7,589 nucleotides of DNA from Ktedonobacterales bacterium (GTDB lineage: Bacteria; Chloroflexota; Ktedonobacteria; Ktedonobacterales; JADMIN01), in assembly GCA_025935235.1 (NCBI GenBank), contig JAICVT010000218.1, positions 1 to 7,589 on the forward strand, given 5' to 3'. The position numbers and the translations under genes are program-made. Below are positions 1 to 6,860 of this stretch, piece after piece. Within the stretch, counting starts at the first letter, position 1. The number at the start of each line of letters is the position of its first letter. Under the pieces are notes generated by a model, which was not told the origin of the DNA, ran no database searches, and worked only from the letters and a program-made list of their open reading frames with translations.

Positions 1-509
1 AGCCGCCGCACCAGTTCGTGCTGGCTGGCATGGTAGATCAGCGTCTCCAGATCCGGCTCGGTCACGACCACTACGCCGCCGGGGCGCGTCACGCGCGCCA
101 TCTCAACTAGCGCCCGCGCCGGGTCGGCGCAGTGGATCAGCACCCGCTCAGCGCGGCAGCCGTCGAACGTGGCGTCATCGAAGGGCAGCGCGAGCAGATC
201 GCCGAGGACGAATTCGCCGGGGTACTGCGCGTCAGCCGACAACTCTCTGGCCTTGGCCAGCATCGCCTCGCTGTTGTCCAGCCCCACCACACGGCCAGAC
301 GCGCCGACCAGCGCCGCCAGCGCCCGCACATCGTCGCCGATGCCGCAGCCGACATCGAGCAGGCGCATGCCCGCGCGCGCGCCCAGCAGGTCATAGCTCA
401 ACTGCTGCCGCACGCGGATACCCTGCGCGCGACCGCGCAGCAGGAACTGGACATACGCCTCAGGATGCGCGGCGGTATCCACATGGTCGAACTCGCTGCT
501 GGCAGGCAA
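1..509 (-). CDS. Class I SAM-dependent methyltransferase, C-terminus cut by window edge
   Basis: The frame is open from the left edge and encodes a Rossmann-fold methyltransferase of the Methyltransf_11/25 type. It would transfer a methyl group from S-adenosylmethionine to an unknown, probably small, substrate in the cytoplasm. Counting from the TTG at 509, the SAM-binding motif I (LDVGCGIGDD) is at about residues 51-60. The acidic ribose-binding residue is D78 within GLDNSEAM, GDLLALPF is at 103-110, and the post-motif MARVTRPGG is at 137-145. About 169 residues are visible, and the C-terminal third is missing because of the window edge. The start is uncertain. TTG at 509 is the longest canonical choice and GTG at 482 also works, but neither has a Shine-Dalgarno. 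A good one sits upstream of an in-frame ATC at 539, which would add ten residues. The gene lies about 65-100 bp downstream of the DUF4129 gene on the same strand and may be co-transcribed with it. Confidence 0.9.
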   Translation of the reverse strand, partial: MPASSEFDHVDTAAHPEAYVQFLLRGRAQGIRVRQQLSYDLLGARAGMRLLDVGCGIGDDVRALAALVGASGRVVGLDNSEAMLAKARELSADAQYPGEFVLGDLLALPFDDATFDGCRAERVLIHCADPARALVEMARVTRPGGVVVVTEPDLETLIYHASQHELVRR

Positions 510-545
510 TGGCTGGCGTGTGGGGTCTGTTGACGTGATGGGATA

Positions 546-552
546 CCTCTTT
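546..552 (-). promoter_or_regulatory. Orphan Shine-Dalgarno (AAAGAGG) ahead of the methyltransferase
   Basis: On the minus strand AAAGAGG is followed after six bases by ATC (539-537), which is in frame with the methyltransferase and reads I-T-S-T-D-P. Two in-frame TGA codons just upstream prevent a longer start. The only ATGs close by (two, overlapping this motif) are in another frame that yields a short non-conserved peptide. The motif therefore either supports a rare AUC start, or marks an ATG lost by mutation or sequencing error, or is coincidental with translation really starting at TTG 509. Confidence 0.45.
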
Positions 553-564
553 CATCATGGAGGT

Positions 565-585
565 GGTCGGCCAGGCGGCGCGACC
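565..585 (-). other. Short inverted repeat in the DUF4129-methyltransferase gap
   Basis: A 5-bp outer stem (565-569 with 581-585) encloses a 3-bp inner stem (570-572 with 577-579), with one bulged base and a 4-base loop. No U-tract follows on the minus strand, so it is not a convincing intrinsic terminator. It might be a weak attenuating hairpin or simply a product of GC-rich sequence. Confidence 0.25.
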
Positions 586-604
586 GGCACAGTAGAACAT
601 CGCG

Positions 605-2071
605 TCAGTGGCGCTGGCGCAGCAACGCGCGCAGCCGGCGCGTCCGTTCCCGCAGCGCCGCGAACTGCGTGGGCGACGGCTCGCGGTGAGCATAACGCGC
701 CCGGACGTAGGCCTCGCTGACCGCTCGCAGATCATCAGCATGCTGTGTGTCGCCGACCATGAATGGCGGCGCACTTTGCAACCGAGTCTCATATTCGCGT
801 GGGGTCTGTTGTGGCTCACGCGGCAGTCCGTGCGAGGCGGCCTGCCACAATAACCCGCGATAGAGCGCTCGCATGCCGTCAGGCGCCTCAGCAGCGACCA
901 GGCGCGGGCGCCGGTGGAGCAGCGTGCGTAGCTGCTCGCGCAGCAGACGCCAGCCATCGAGCGACTCGCGTTCCTCATCCGGGTTCGGCTGCTGTAGTCT
1001 GCGCTTCGCGAGCAGGAACGCCCGCACGAGCGCCACTGCCAGCGCGGCGAGGGCCACGCAGGCGAGAATTAACAGCAGATAGGCCGTGACAGGTGGCGCT
1101 GTCAGCGTCACGTGCGCGGGGTGGATCAGCTTGGGATGCGCAGGCGGTCCTGGGCTCGGTGTGTCTTGAGGCAGCGAGAAGGCCGGATGCGGACGAGCGG
1201 CGAAGAGCGCGGCCAGCAGCGCGAACAACGCGGCGAGGCCGGAGCGAACGAAAATGGTGTAGAGCAACTCAGGCGTGGTAGCGAGCATGATAACGAGCGC
1301 CAGCCCAACGATGACTGCCGATACCAGCGCCGCCCAGCGGATCTGCCGCCCCTGCGACCGCAGAAAGATGGGATCCACATCGGGCGTCTGGCGCTCGACG
1401 TTCGTCATGGTGAGCGTGAGCGCCAGCAGCCCAAAGAAGACGAGCGCGGCCAGCAGCGACGCGAACTGCCACAGCGCCATCGCGCGCGCATCAGGCGCCG
1501 CTGCCGCCAGGAAGAAGAGAGTCGCCGCCACGGTCACCGCCACGCTCAAGAAGAATCGCCGAAGCGTACGTGCGGCATCAGGAAGGCTCACGCCGTCGCT
1601 CGCGCTGGCCCACCAGACGTAGAGCGCGATGGCCAGCAGGCCAAGGTGGGTCGGCGTCGGCCCCATGTCGAGGAAGATCGCGTAGACCATGTCGTTCGTG
1701 AAGAACAGCTCGGGAGCTGTAGCGGCGTTGGCGGGCGAGAACACGAGCAATGCGACGTAGATGGCGAGGACCGGAGTAAACGCGGCTGCCATGTGCGCCA
1801 GTGGGCGCGCTCCCCGCAGGCCGCGACCGACGACCCATGCCACCAGCCCCCCAGCCAGCAGAAACCACAGCGGCGCGGCCACCTGCGATGGCGACTGGCG
1901 TTGCGCCAGGCACAGCGCGATCAACCAGGCGTAGAGCGGCGCCACGACGATGAACACCGCTGCGCCAATGGCGAGCGTGGCGATGGCTCGCTGGCCCATC
2001 GCGCCGCCAGCGAACGTGGGCCAGCGGCTCGCGGGTGGTATGGACGCCGCTGGAGACTCTGATGGCGTCAT
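605..2071 (-). CDS. Multi-pass membrane protein with C-terminal DUF4129 domain
   Basis: A 488-residue integral membrane protein. Hydrophobic segments suggest about eight or nine transmembrane helices, at roughly residues 29-55, 66-84, 95-112, 142-157, 173-192, 198-222, 245-265, 272-292 and 328-353. A basic, helical cytoplasmic tail follows. Residues about 400-465 match DUF4129 in character: a GMRALYRGLL segment, then TPREYETRL, then a DDLRAVSEAYVRARY helix. DUF4129 often forms the C-terminal tail of membrane transglutaminase-like proteins encoded with MoxR and DUF58. Here I see no transglutaminase core with Cys-His-Asp, so only the membrane and DUF4129 parts are present. The ATG at 2071 lies 2 bp after the DUF58 stop, and a GGGAGG Shine-Dalgarno lies inside the end of the DUF58 gene, so the two are probably translationally coupled. 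Its biochemical function is unknown. A role in envelope-associated protein assembly or modification with MoxR and DUF58 is inferred from context only. Confidence 0.85.
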   Translation of the reverse strand: MTPSESPAASIPPASRWPTFAGGAMGQRAIATLAIGAAVFIVVAPLYAWLIALCLAQRQSPSQVAAPLWFLLAGGLVAWVVGRGLRGARPLAHMAAAFTPVLAIYVALLVFSPANAATAPELFFTNDMVYAIFLDMGPTPTHLGLLAIALYVWWASASDGVSLPDAARTLRRFFLSVAVTVAATLFFLAAAAPDARAMALWQFASLLAALVFFGLLALTLTMTNVERQTPDVDPIFLRSQGRQIRWAALVSAVIVGLALVIMLATTPELLYTIFVRSGLAALFALLAALFAARPHPAFSLPQDTPSPGPPAHPKLIHPAHVTLTAPPVTAYLLLILACVALAALAVALVRAFLLAKRRLQQPNPDEERESLDGWRLLREQLRTLLHRRPRLVAAEAPDGMRALYRGLLWQAASHGLPREPQQTPREYETRLQSAPPFMVGDTQHADDLRAVSEAYVRARYAHREPSPTQFAALRERTRRLRALLRQRH

Positions 2072-2073
2072 CG

Positions 2074-3615
2074 TCAGCCTCCCCTTTCTGGCTCATGCGC
2101 GGACGCCATCGCGGGCTGCCGCAGCTCGATGAACGCAGCCCTGGCGCCGTGAGTGAGTCGCCGCGCCAGATCGGTTCCCAGCGCCTCGCCCAGCAGCGAC
2201 TGCCAGAGCGCTCGCCCACCGATGATATGGCTGACGAGATGGGTCAGCGCGGGCGAGGGCAGCGGCGTGTCCGCGGCGGCTTCGGTCTGCGTCAGCATCA
2301 GCGTGACGGGGTGGCCGTTTGTCTGCGCCCGGCGCAGGGTGGCGAGCAGGCCGGCGTCGAGCGCTGAATCAGCCCCGATATAGACGACGGTCGCTCCCAA
2401 CGGCAGCCGCGTGAGCTCGCGCGCCAGCACCGCCTGCATCGGCGTCGTCTGGATCGTCATCAGGCGACCCAGGCCATCCTGGATGGCCCCCAGTTGTCGC
2501 GCGCTGGCGGAAGGAGGCAGCCTGAGCAGTCGTCGCGCCTGGGCGAGCCGCACCGTGGGTGGGCGCGGGCCGTGAGCGGCGGCCGGCTGGTCGAGTTGGG
2601 CAGGGGCGTTCGCGCAGATGCCCACGGAGAAGCGTTGCGCATGCGCCCAGGTCGCCACCGACGCCGCCGCGCAGATCGCCAGTTCCGAGAGCGCCGCATC
2701 TGTCGCCGTTTGGCCAGCCCACACGCGCAGATCGAGGAAGATCACCAGCGCATGCCGCGTGGAAGGATCATAAATCTTGCTCTGCAGCGCGCCCGCCCGC
2801 GCGGTCGCCTTCCAGTGGATGCGCCGTGGATCATCGCCGGGCGCGTAGTCGCGGATGCCACTCACGCGCAGCGGGTCATCGAGCAGGCGCGTGGAGGAGC
2901 GATGCTCACCAAACGGCGCGACGCTCGGCAGGTTCAGCCGCTCCAGCGACGTCACCAGCGGTCGCACGATCAGCGTCGCTGGCGTCTCCATATCTGCCTG
3001 CGCCGTCTGGATGCCGAACGGGTCGCTCGCTCGCAGCGTGGTCGGGCCAAGGTGGTAGACACCGCGCTCCACCGCCAGCAGCTGGTAGCGCCTCCGCAGA
3101 CGCTGATAGCCCGACAGCGCCAGCGTCAGCCGCAGCGTGGCCCGCCCGATGCGCTCCGATGGCGCGAGCGTGCGGCCCTGCACGATCAGGCCATCGGGAA
3201 ACTCGTCGCGCACCTCCAGCCAGGAGAGCGGCAGCGGCTTGCGATTCTCCACCGCTACCTCGACTTCGACGACGCTCCCCAGCGGAATCGTGCGCTGGGC
3301 GATGCGCCGATTGAAGCGGATGCTGCGCAGCCCGTAGCGATACCAGAGGTTGGGGACGATGTCGAGGCTGGCGAGCAGCGCCGCTCCAAGCAGGAAGAGG
3401 GGTTGCTGCGACGCCAGACTGATGATGCTCAGCGCCAGCGCCGCGACCAGCGCCGCGTGGCGGAGTCGCCCCGCCCGGCGTTCTCGCGGGCTGGGTGGAC
3501 GAATGCGCAGCGCGGCGTCGCTCAGCGGTGGATCAGCGGGCGCTGGCTCCTGGGCGCCAATGGTGGCGGATGTCATGGGTTCCGCGCTGCCCAGATCACG
3601 CTGCCGCGCGCTCAT
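2074..3615 (-). CDS. DUF58 family membrane-anchored protein
   Basis: A 513-residue DUF58 protein, somewhat longer than the roughly 300-450 residues I would expect for the family. Two adjacent hydrophobic segments (about residues 52-70 and 72-90) near the N-terminus anchor it in the membrane. A beta-rich region follows (about 100-220). The signature GDDPRRIHWKATAR lies at about 260-273, the hallmark of DUF58. After it begins a von Willebrand A-like domain with the strand ALVIFLDL (289-296). The usual MIDAS pattern D-x-S-x-S is not intact, because the residues after D295 are L-R-V-W-A. The chosen ATG overlaps the stop of the MoxR gene as ATGA (4 bp), typical of translational coupling; its own Shine-Dalgarno is weak. 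A second in-frame ATG at 3576 (residue 14) is possible. DUF58 proteins are regularly encoded next to MoxR ATPases and are presumed to be their partners. The molecular role is not established. Confidence 0.93.
   Translation of the reverse strand: MSARQRDLGSAEPMTSATIGAQEPAPADPPLSDAALRIRPPSPRERRAGRLRHAALVAALALSIISLASQQPLFLLGAALLASLDIVPNLWYRYGLRSIRFNRRIAQRTIPLGSVVEVEVAVENRKPLPLSWLEVRDEFPDGLIVQGRTLAPSERIGRATLRLTLALSGYQRLRRRYQLLAVERGVYHLGPTTLRASDPFGIQTAQADMETPATLIVRPLVTSLERLNLPSVAPFGEHRSSTRLLDDPLRVSGIRDYAPGDDPRRIHWKATARAGALQSKIYDPSTRHALVIFLDLRVWAGQTATDAALSELAICAAASVATWAHAQRFSVGICANAPAQLDQPAAAHGPRPPTVRLAQARRLLRLPPSASARQLGAIQDGLGRLMTIQTTPMQAVLARELTRLPLGATVVYIGADSALDAGLLATLRRAQTNGHPVTLMLTQTEAAADTPLPSPALTHLVSHIIGGRALWQSLLGEALGTDLARRLTHGARAAFIELRQPAMASAHEPERGG
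2079..2084 (-). promoter_or_regulatory. Ribosome binding site of the DUF4129 gene, inside the DUF58 gene
   Basis: GGGAGG on the minus strand ends 7 bases before the ATG at 2071. It lies within the last codons of the DUF58 gene, whose TGA is at 2076-2074. This supports the chosen start and coupled translation. Confidence 0.7.
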
Positions 3616-4670
3616 GGGAGGCCCGCCCCTGACGCCTCGCCAGCGCTAGCGCGTCGTAGATCCTCGACTGGAGCCGGGGTAGAGTGGAGCGCGCTCTCGA
3701 GGATGCGCTCGGCGCTGTCGCGCTGGAGGCTGCTCTGCACGGTCAGCAAGAGGCGGTGGGCCAGCGTTGATTGCGCCAGCGCTTTGACATCATCGGGCAG
3801 CATGTAGTCGCGACCGGCCAGCGCCGCATAGGCCTGGGCGGCGCGGTAGAGCGCCAGCGATGCGCGCGGACTGGCGCCCAGCTCGACATCTGGATGCTCA
3901 CGAGTGGCGCGCACCAACGTCAGCAGATAGTCGGTGACGGCGGGCGAGACATAGATGGAGCGCACGACCGGAAGCAGACGCAGCAGATCCTCGCCAGACG
4001 CGACTGGCTCCAGCGTATCGAGCGGCTGGGTCAGCTTAAATCGGCCAAGGATCGCGCGCTCCTCGTCGAGCGTGGGATAGTTGACCCGCAAACGCAGCAG
4101 GAAGCGGTCGAGTTGCGCCTCTGGCAGCGGAAAGGTGCCCTCCAGCTCGATGGGATTCTGCGTCGCGATCAGCATGAATGGACGCGGTAGCGGCATAGTG
4201 GCGCCATCCACCGTCACCTGGCGCTCCTGCATCGCCTCCAGCAGCGCCGACTGTGTGCGTGGCGTGGCGCGGTTGATCTCATCGGCCAGCGCGATGTTGG
4301 CGAAGATGGGGCCTGGACGAAATTCAAACTCGCTCAGCTTCTGGCTGAAGTAGCTGACGCCCGTGACATCACCGGGCAGCAGGTCGGCGGTTCCCTGGAT
4401 GCGCGCGAAGGGCACATCGAGCGAGCGGGCCAGCGCTTTGGCCAGTACGGTCTTCCCCAGCCCCGGCACATCCTCGATCAGCACGTTTCCTTCGCTCAGT
4501 AGCGCGACCAGCAGGAGGTCAATAGTCGCCGCCTTGCCGACGATGACGCGCTCCACATTGGCGCGGATCATCCGCGCCGTCGCGCCGAGCCGTTCCAGAC
4601 CCTCCGCCAGCGCCTCTCCCGTAAGCTGGCCGCCGGCGGGCGCGCTTCCCTGATCCCTGTCGCTGCTCAT
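3612..4670 (-). CDS. MoxR-family AAA+ ATPase
   Basis: A complete 352-residue MoxR-type ATPase, a normal length for the family. It carries Walker A DVPGLGKT (residues 67-74), Walker B LADE (128-131) followed by INRATPRTQ, sensor 1 in ATQNPIE (N172), the arginine finger in QLDRF (R189), and sensor 2 in GASPRAS (R269). The C-terminal lid with DYMLPDDVKALA (288-299) is also typical. MoxR proteins are cytoplasmic ATP-driven chaperone-like machines. They form oligomeric rings and are thought to remodel or activate partners that are often encoded alongside, here the DUF58 and DUF4129 proteins. The frame extends upstream to an ATG at 4814. I chose ATG 4670 because AGGAGGG lies four bases upstream and the extra residues do not resemble the family. 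It is the first gene of the operon, and its stop overlaps the DUF58 start by 4 bp. Confidence 0.97.
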   Translation of the reverse strand: MSSDRDQGSAPAGGQLTGEALAEGLERLGATARMIRANVERVIVGKAATIDLLLVALLSEGNVLIEDVPGLGKTVLAKALARSLDVPFARIQGTADLLPGDVTGVSYFSQKLSEFEFRPGPIFANIALADEINRATPRTQSALLEAMQERQVTVDGATMPLPRPFMLIATQNPIELEGTFPLPEAQLDRFLLRLRVNYPTLDEERAILGRFKLTQPLDTLEPVASGEDLLRLLPVVRSIYVSPAVTDYLLTLVRATREHPDVELGASPRASLALYRAAQAYAALAGRDYMLPDDVKALAQSTLAHRLLLTVQSSLQRDSAERILESALHSTPAPVEDLRRASAGEASGAGLP

Positions 4671-4836
4671 GCTTCCCTCCTGCTCCTGACGCGACCCATG
4701 AGGACGCCAGACAATTTTCCGAACAGTGCGGGGGAATGCGCGTAGGACGCGAGAAACGAGCGCTCTTTTACGGTCGCTGGGCAGAGCGGAGAAAAAGTCG
4801 CCTGGAGGAGTCAAGCGTGGTCGGGGGTCGGGCGCG
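4671..4836 (-). promoter_or_regulatory. Intergenic leader between moeA and the MoxR operon, probable promoter region
   Basis: These 166 bases separate the moeA stop from the MoxR start, and they contain several A/T runs in otherwise GC-rich DNA. Read on the minus strand there is a TTGACT (4808-4813 on the plus numbering) with no good -10 box at 17 bases. There is also a TAAAAG near 4765-4770 that resembles a -10 but has only a weak -35 partner. I see no rho-independent terminator for moeA, so readthrough from moeA into the MoxR operon cannot be excluded. Confidence 0.3.
4675..4681 (-). promoter_or_regulatory. Ribosome binding site fixing the MoxR start
   Basis: AGGAGGG on the minus strand is followed by AAGC and then ATG at 4670. 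It decides against the 48-residue longer reading from 4814. The spacing is slightly short, but this is the strongest Shine-Dalgarno in the region. Confidence 0.8.
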
Positions 4837-6060
4837 CTACTCCAGCCACGGCAACGCGTCGTTGAGCAGCAGCGCCTGCGCCTTCTCGCCGGGGCGGATG
4901 ACGCCCTCGCCTTCGGGGACGATCAGCAGGGCGGTGGCGCCTTGCAGCGACGAGATAAGATGCGAATCCTGCGCGCCGGTGGTATGCGCCACGAGCTGGC
5001 CATCGTCTGAGGCCAGCCGCACCCGCACGAACTGACGCCGGTCCGCGCGCCGCTGCTCCTCGCCTGCCAGGGTGACAGTGATGCTGGGCCGCTCCACTCG
5101 CGCCGCGCCCAGCATCCGCCGGATGGCGGGGCGCCCGAACAGCTCGAAAGTGACGGCAGCGGAGACGGGATTGCCCGGCAGCCCCAGCAGCGGAGTCTCG
5201 CCGAGAAAGCCGAACGCCAGCGGCTTGCCGGGGCGGATGCGCACGCGCCAGAACTCCATCTCGCCCTGCTCGCCGAGCATCTGCTTGACGAGGTCATAGT
5301 CGCCGACCGAAACGCCGCCGGAGGTCAGGATCAGGTCGTGGCCTTGCGCCTGCGCCAGCTTCTCGCGCAGCGCGTCGGCGCGGTCGGGCGCGGCGCCCAG
5401 CGCGACGGGCGTGGCCCCGGCGCGGGCGACGGCGGCGATCAGATAGGGGGAGTTGCTGTTGTAGATCTGGCCGGGCTTGAGCGGTTCGCCCGGCGCGACC
5501 AGCTCGTCGCCCGTCGCCAGAATCGCCACACGCGGGCGCCGCCGCACACGAACCGGCGAGACGCCCAGCGAGGCCAGCAGCGCGATCTCCGCCGGGCCAA
5601 GCTCCACGCCCGCCCGCGCCAGCAACGCCCCTGGCCGCACGTCCTCACCGGCATGGCGCACGTTAGTTCCCGGCGCCACTGGCTGGCGGATCGTCACCCA
5701 GCCGTCTGCCACCTCGGTCAGCTCCTGCTGCAGAGCGGCGTCGGCTCCGGCGGGGAGCGGCGCGCCCGTCAGGATGCGAATCGCCTCGCCCGGCTGCGCC
5801 TCGTCTGCGTAGACGCTGCCTGCGGCGACCTCGCCCACCAGCCGCAGCCGCACGGGCGCCTGCTCGCTCGCCGCGCGCGTATCCGCTGAGCGCAGCGCAT
5901 AGCCATCCATCGCCGAGTTGGTGAAGGGCGGCGAGGACTCCCTGGCCAGCGCATCCTCTGCCAGCACGCGGCCCAGCGCCTCCGTCAGGGGCGCCTGCTC
6001 GGCCTCCAGCGGATGAAAGCGCGCCAGCACGCGCTCGCGCGCCTCTTCGACCGACAGCAT
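4837..6060 (-). CDS. moeA: Molybdopterin molybdenumtransferase MoeA
   Basis: A complete 407-residue MoeA, close to the E. coli length. It inserts molybdenum from molybdate into adenylylated molybdopterin in the last step of molybdenum cofactor synthesis, as a cytoplasmic dimer. The motifs appear in order: PPFTNSAMDGYAL (44-56, with D52 matching the essential Asp of E. coli D59), ILTGAPLPAGAD (96-107), ATGDELV (182-188), LKPGQIYNSNSPYL (194-207), TSGGVSVGDYD (246-256), RPGKPLAFG (276-284) and LLGLPGNPVSA (291-301). A full C-terminal domain IV follows. The residue after the second motif is slightly unusual: DAALQQE (107-113) where many MoeA proteins have DAVV(M/R)QE. The ATG at 6060 is supported by GGAGG nine bases upstream. 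No other cofactor gene is visible here, so moeA seems to stand apart from any moa/mob cluster, at least on this side. Confidence 0.97.
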   Translation of the reverse strand: MLSVEEARERVLARFHPLEAEQAPLTEALGRVLAEDALARESSPPFTNSAMDGYALRSADTRAASEQAPVRLRLVGEVAAGSVYADEAQPGEAIRILTGAPLPAGADAALQQELTEVADGWVTIRQPVAPGTNVRHAGEDVRPGALLARAGVELGPAEIALLASLGVSPVRVRRRPRVAILATGDELVAPGEPLKPGQIYNSNSPYLIAAVARAGATPVALGAAPDRADALREKLAQAQGHDLILTSGGVSVGDYDLVKQMLGEQGEMEFWRVRIRPGKPLAFGFLGETPLLGLPGNPVSAAVTFELFGRPAIRRMLGAARVERPSITVTLAGEEQRRADRRQFVRVRLASDDGQLVAHTTGAQDSHLISSLQGATALLIVPEGEGVIRPGEKAQALLLNDALPWLE

Positions 6061-6069
6061 CCTTCACGA

Positions 6070-6074
6070 CCTCC
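6070..6074 (-). promoter_or_regulatory. moeA: Ribosome binding site of moeA
   Basis: GGAGG on the minus strand lies nine bases before the ATG at 6060. It confirms that start, which also matches where MoeA proteins begin (MLSVEEA). Confidence 0.75.
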
Positions 6075-6110
6075 AGATCATCCATTCGCCAGCCATGCTC
6101 GCCACACCAG

Positions 6111-6139
6111 AGTATAGCGCAGCAGACAGGATATGTTGA
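6111..6139 (-). promoter_or_regulatory. Predicted sigma-70-type promoter of moeA
   Basis: On the minus strand a TCAACA hexamer (6139-6134, 4 of 6 matches to TTGACA) is followed by exactly 17 bases and then TATACT (6116-6111, 5 of 6 matches to TATAAT). Transcription would start around 6104, giving a leader of about 45 bases before the moeA ATG at 6060. The position, spacing and local A/T content all fit. There is no experimental support. Confidence 0.6.
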
Positions 6140-6243
6140 GATGCGTGAAAACTCACCAGCAATGGTTCGTCTCCAGGAGCATGTGGGCGCCGCTGTTCAT
6201 CTCGCGAGGCCCATCCAAGGGTCTCAATGAGGGTAAAAGTCGC

Positions 6244-6759
6244 ATGCGCATGCGTCTCTGGATCGTCTCGCTGGTAGCGCTGACGCTCACTGGCTGCGCT
6301 CTGGCGCCCGCCGGTCGCGAGCGCGGGGCGGCAGCGCCAACCTCGACGCCGCTCGCGCGAGTGACCTCGGCCCAGGTGGTGCGACTGGTCGCGCTCGATC
6401 AAGCCCCAGCATTTAGCGCCACGATTGCGGATTCAGAGGAGGCGAGCAGCGTCTACCAGGCGATGCTCGCGCTGAAGGTTGACAACGGCGCCGCGCCCTC
6501 GTGTCCCCTCGATGAGGGCGCCGATTACCGGATCACCTTCCGTGACGAGTCGGCTGCCGTCCTCACGGCATGGGTCAAGCCCGATGGCTGTCGCGACGCC
6601 AAGATTGGCGCCAGTCGCCTCGTCTACGCCACCACCGATCAATTTTGGCAGACCCTCGCCAGCGCGCTAGGAGTCAGCGCGAACTCGCTCTTCGACTTGA
6701 CGTATCATGGCGGGCCTACGGCGCCCCCGCCTGGCCCGGGCGACTGGTCGGACCGCTAG
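6244..6759 (+). CDS. Small predicted lipoprotein of unknown function
   Basis: A 171-residue protein with a classic lipoprotein signal: basic MRMR, a hydrophobic core (LWIVSLVALTL), and the lipobox L-T-G-C with Cys18 as the likely lipidated residue. A low-complexity linker rich in Ala, Pro, Thr and Ser follows to about residue 40. The globular part (about 41-155) contains SCPLDEGADYRITF (86-99) and a later PDGC (113-116). C87 and C116 could form a disulfide outside the membrane. The C-terminus ends in a Pro/Gly-rich tail (157-167). I do not recognise a named family. The pattern Cys-Pro-x-Asp-x-Gly with a later Asp-Gly-Cys recalls small secreted proteins in Gram-positive-like GC-rich bacteria, but that is an impression. 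An upstream ATG at 6133 was rejected because it would bury the signal peptide; GAGGG at 6229-6233 supports ATG 6244 (ATG 6250 is also possible). The gene is divergent from moeA and monocistronic. Confidence 0.8.
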   Translation: MRMRLWIVSLVALTLTGCALAPAGRERGAAAPTSTPLARVTSAQVVRLVALDQAPAFSATIADSEEASSVYQAMLALKVDNGAAPSCPLDEGADYRITFRDESAAVLTAWVKPDGCRDAKIGASRLVYATTDQFWQTLASALGVSANSLFDLTYHGGPTAPPPGPGDWSDR

Positions 6760-6769
6760 AGCCAGCGGG

Positions 6770-6790
6770 GCGCGGACACGATGTCTGCGC
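6770..6790 (+). terminator. Hairpin just after the lipoprotein gene
   Basis: A 9-bp stem (6770-6778 with 6782-6790, one G-U wobble) with a 3-base loop begins 11 bases after the lipoprotein stop codon. No U-run follows, so it may slow polymerase or protect the 3' end of the mRNA rather than terminate alone. The larger hairpin at 6816-6846 follows closely. Confidence 0.4.
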
Positions 6791-6815
6791 CACTGGCACG
6801 CCCCGAAAGAAACAG

Positions 6816-6846
6816 CAACCCCCTCGCCGTGTAGGTGAGGGGGTTG
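6816..6846. terminator. Strong hairpin terminator between convergent genes
   Basis: A 13-bp stem (6816-6828 with 6834-6846, one G-U pair) and a 5-base loop sit between the converging lipoprotein and SRPBCC genes. On the minus strand the hairpin is followed by the T-rich TGTTTCTTTC, so it best fits an intrinsic terminator for the SRPBCC gene, whose stop is only about 15 bases before it. On the plus strand no T-run follows, so termination in that direction would be weaker. Confidence 0.75.
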
Positions 6847-6860
6847 TGGGTCAGGCTGCG

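Noticed and set aside
460..978. Minus-strand open frame (172 codons) overlapping the DUF4129 and methyltransferase genes
   Set aside because: It is out of frame with both supported genes and encodes Arg/Ser/Cys-rich sequence without any domain.
1112..2062. Long plus-strand open frame (316 codons) opposite the DUF4129 gene
   Set aside because: Its product is Arg/Gln/Glu/His-rich low-complexity sequence with no domain. It is the usual antisense shadow of a GC-rich membrane protein gene.
2494..3807. Long plus-strand open frame (437 codons) opposite the DUF58 gene
   Set aside because: It crosses the boundary of two well-supported minus-strand genes and encodes Arg/Gln-rich sequence with no recognisable family.
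4671..4814. 48-residue N-terminal extension of the MoxR ATPase
   Set aside because: A strong Shine-Dalgarno sits directly before ATG 4670, and the extension does not look like part of a MoxR protein.
4801..4836. Possible intrinsic terminator for moeA near the TTTTT run
   Set aside because: No stable inverted repeat precedes the T-run on the minus strand.
6133..6243. 37-residue N-terminal extension of the lipoprotein from ATG 6133
   Set aside because: It would place the lipobox signal peptide internally, and it overlaps the predicted moeA promoter. ATG 6244 gives a textbook lipoprotein signal.
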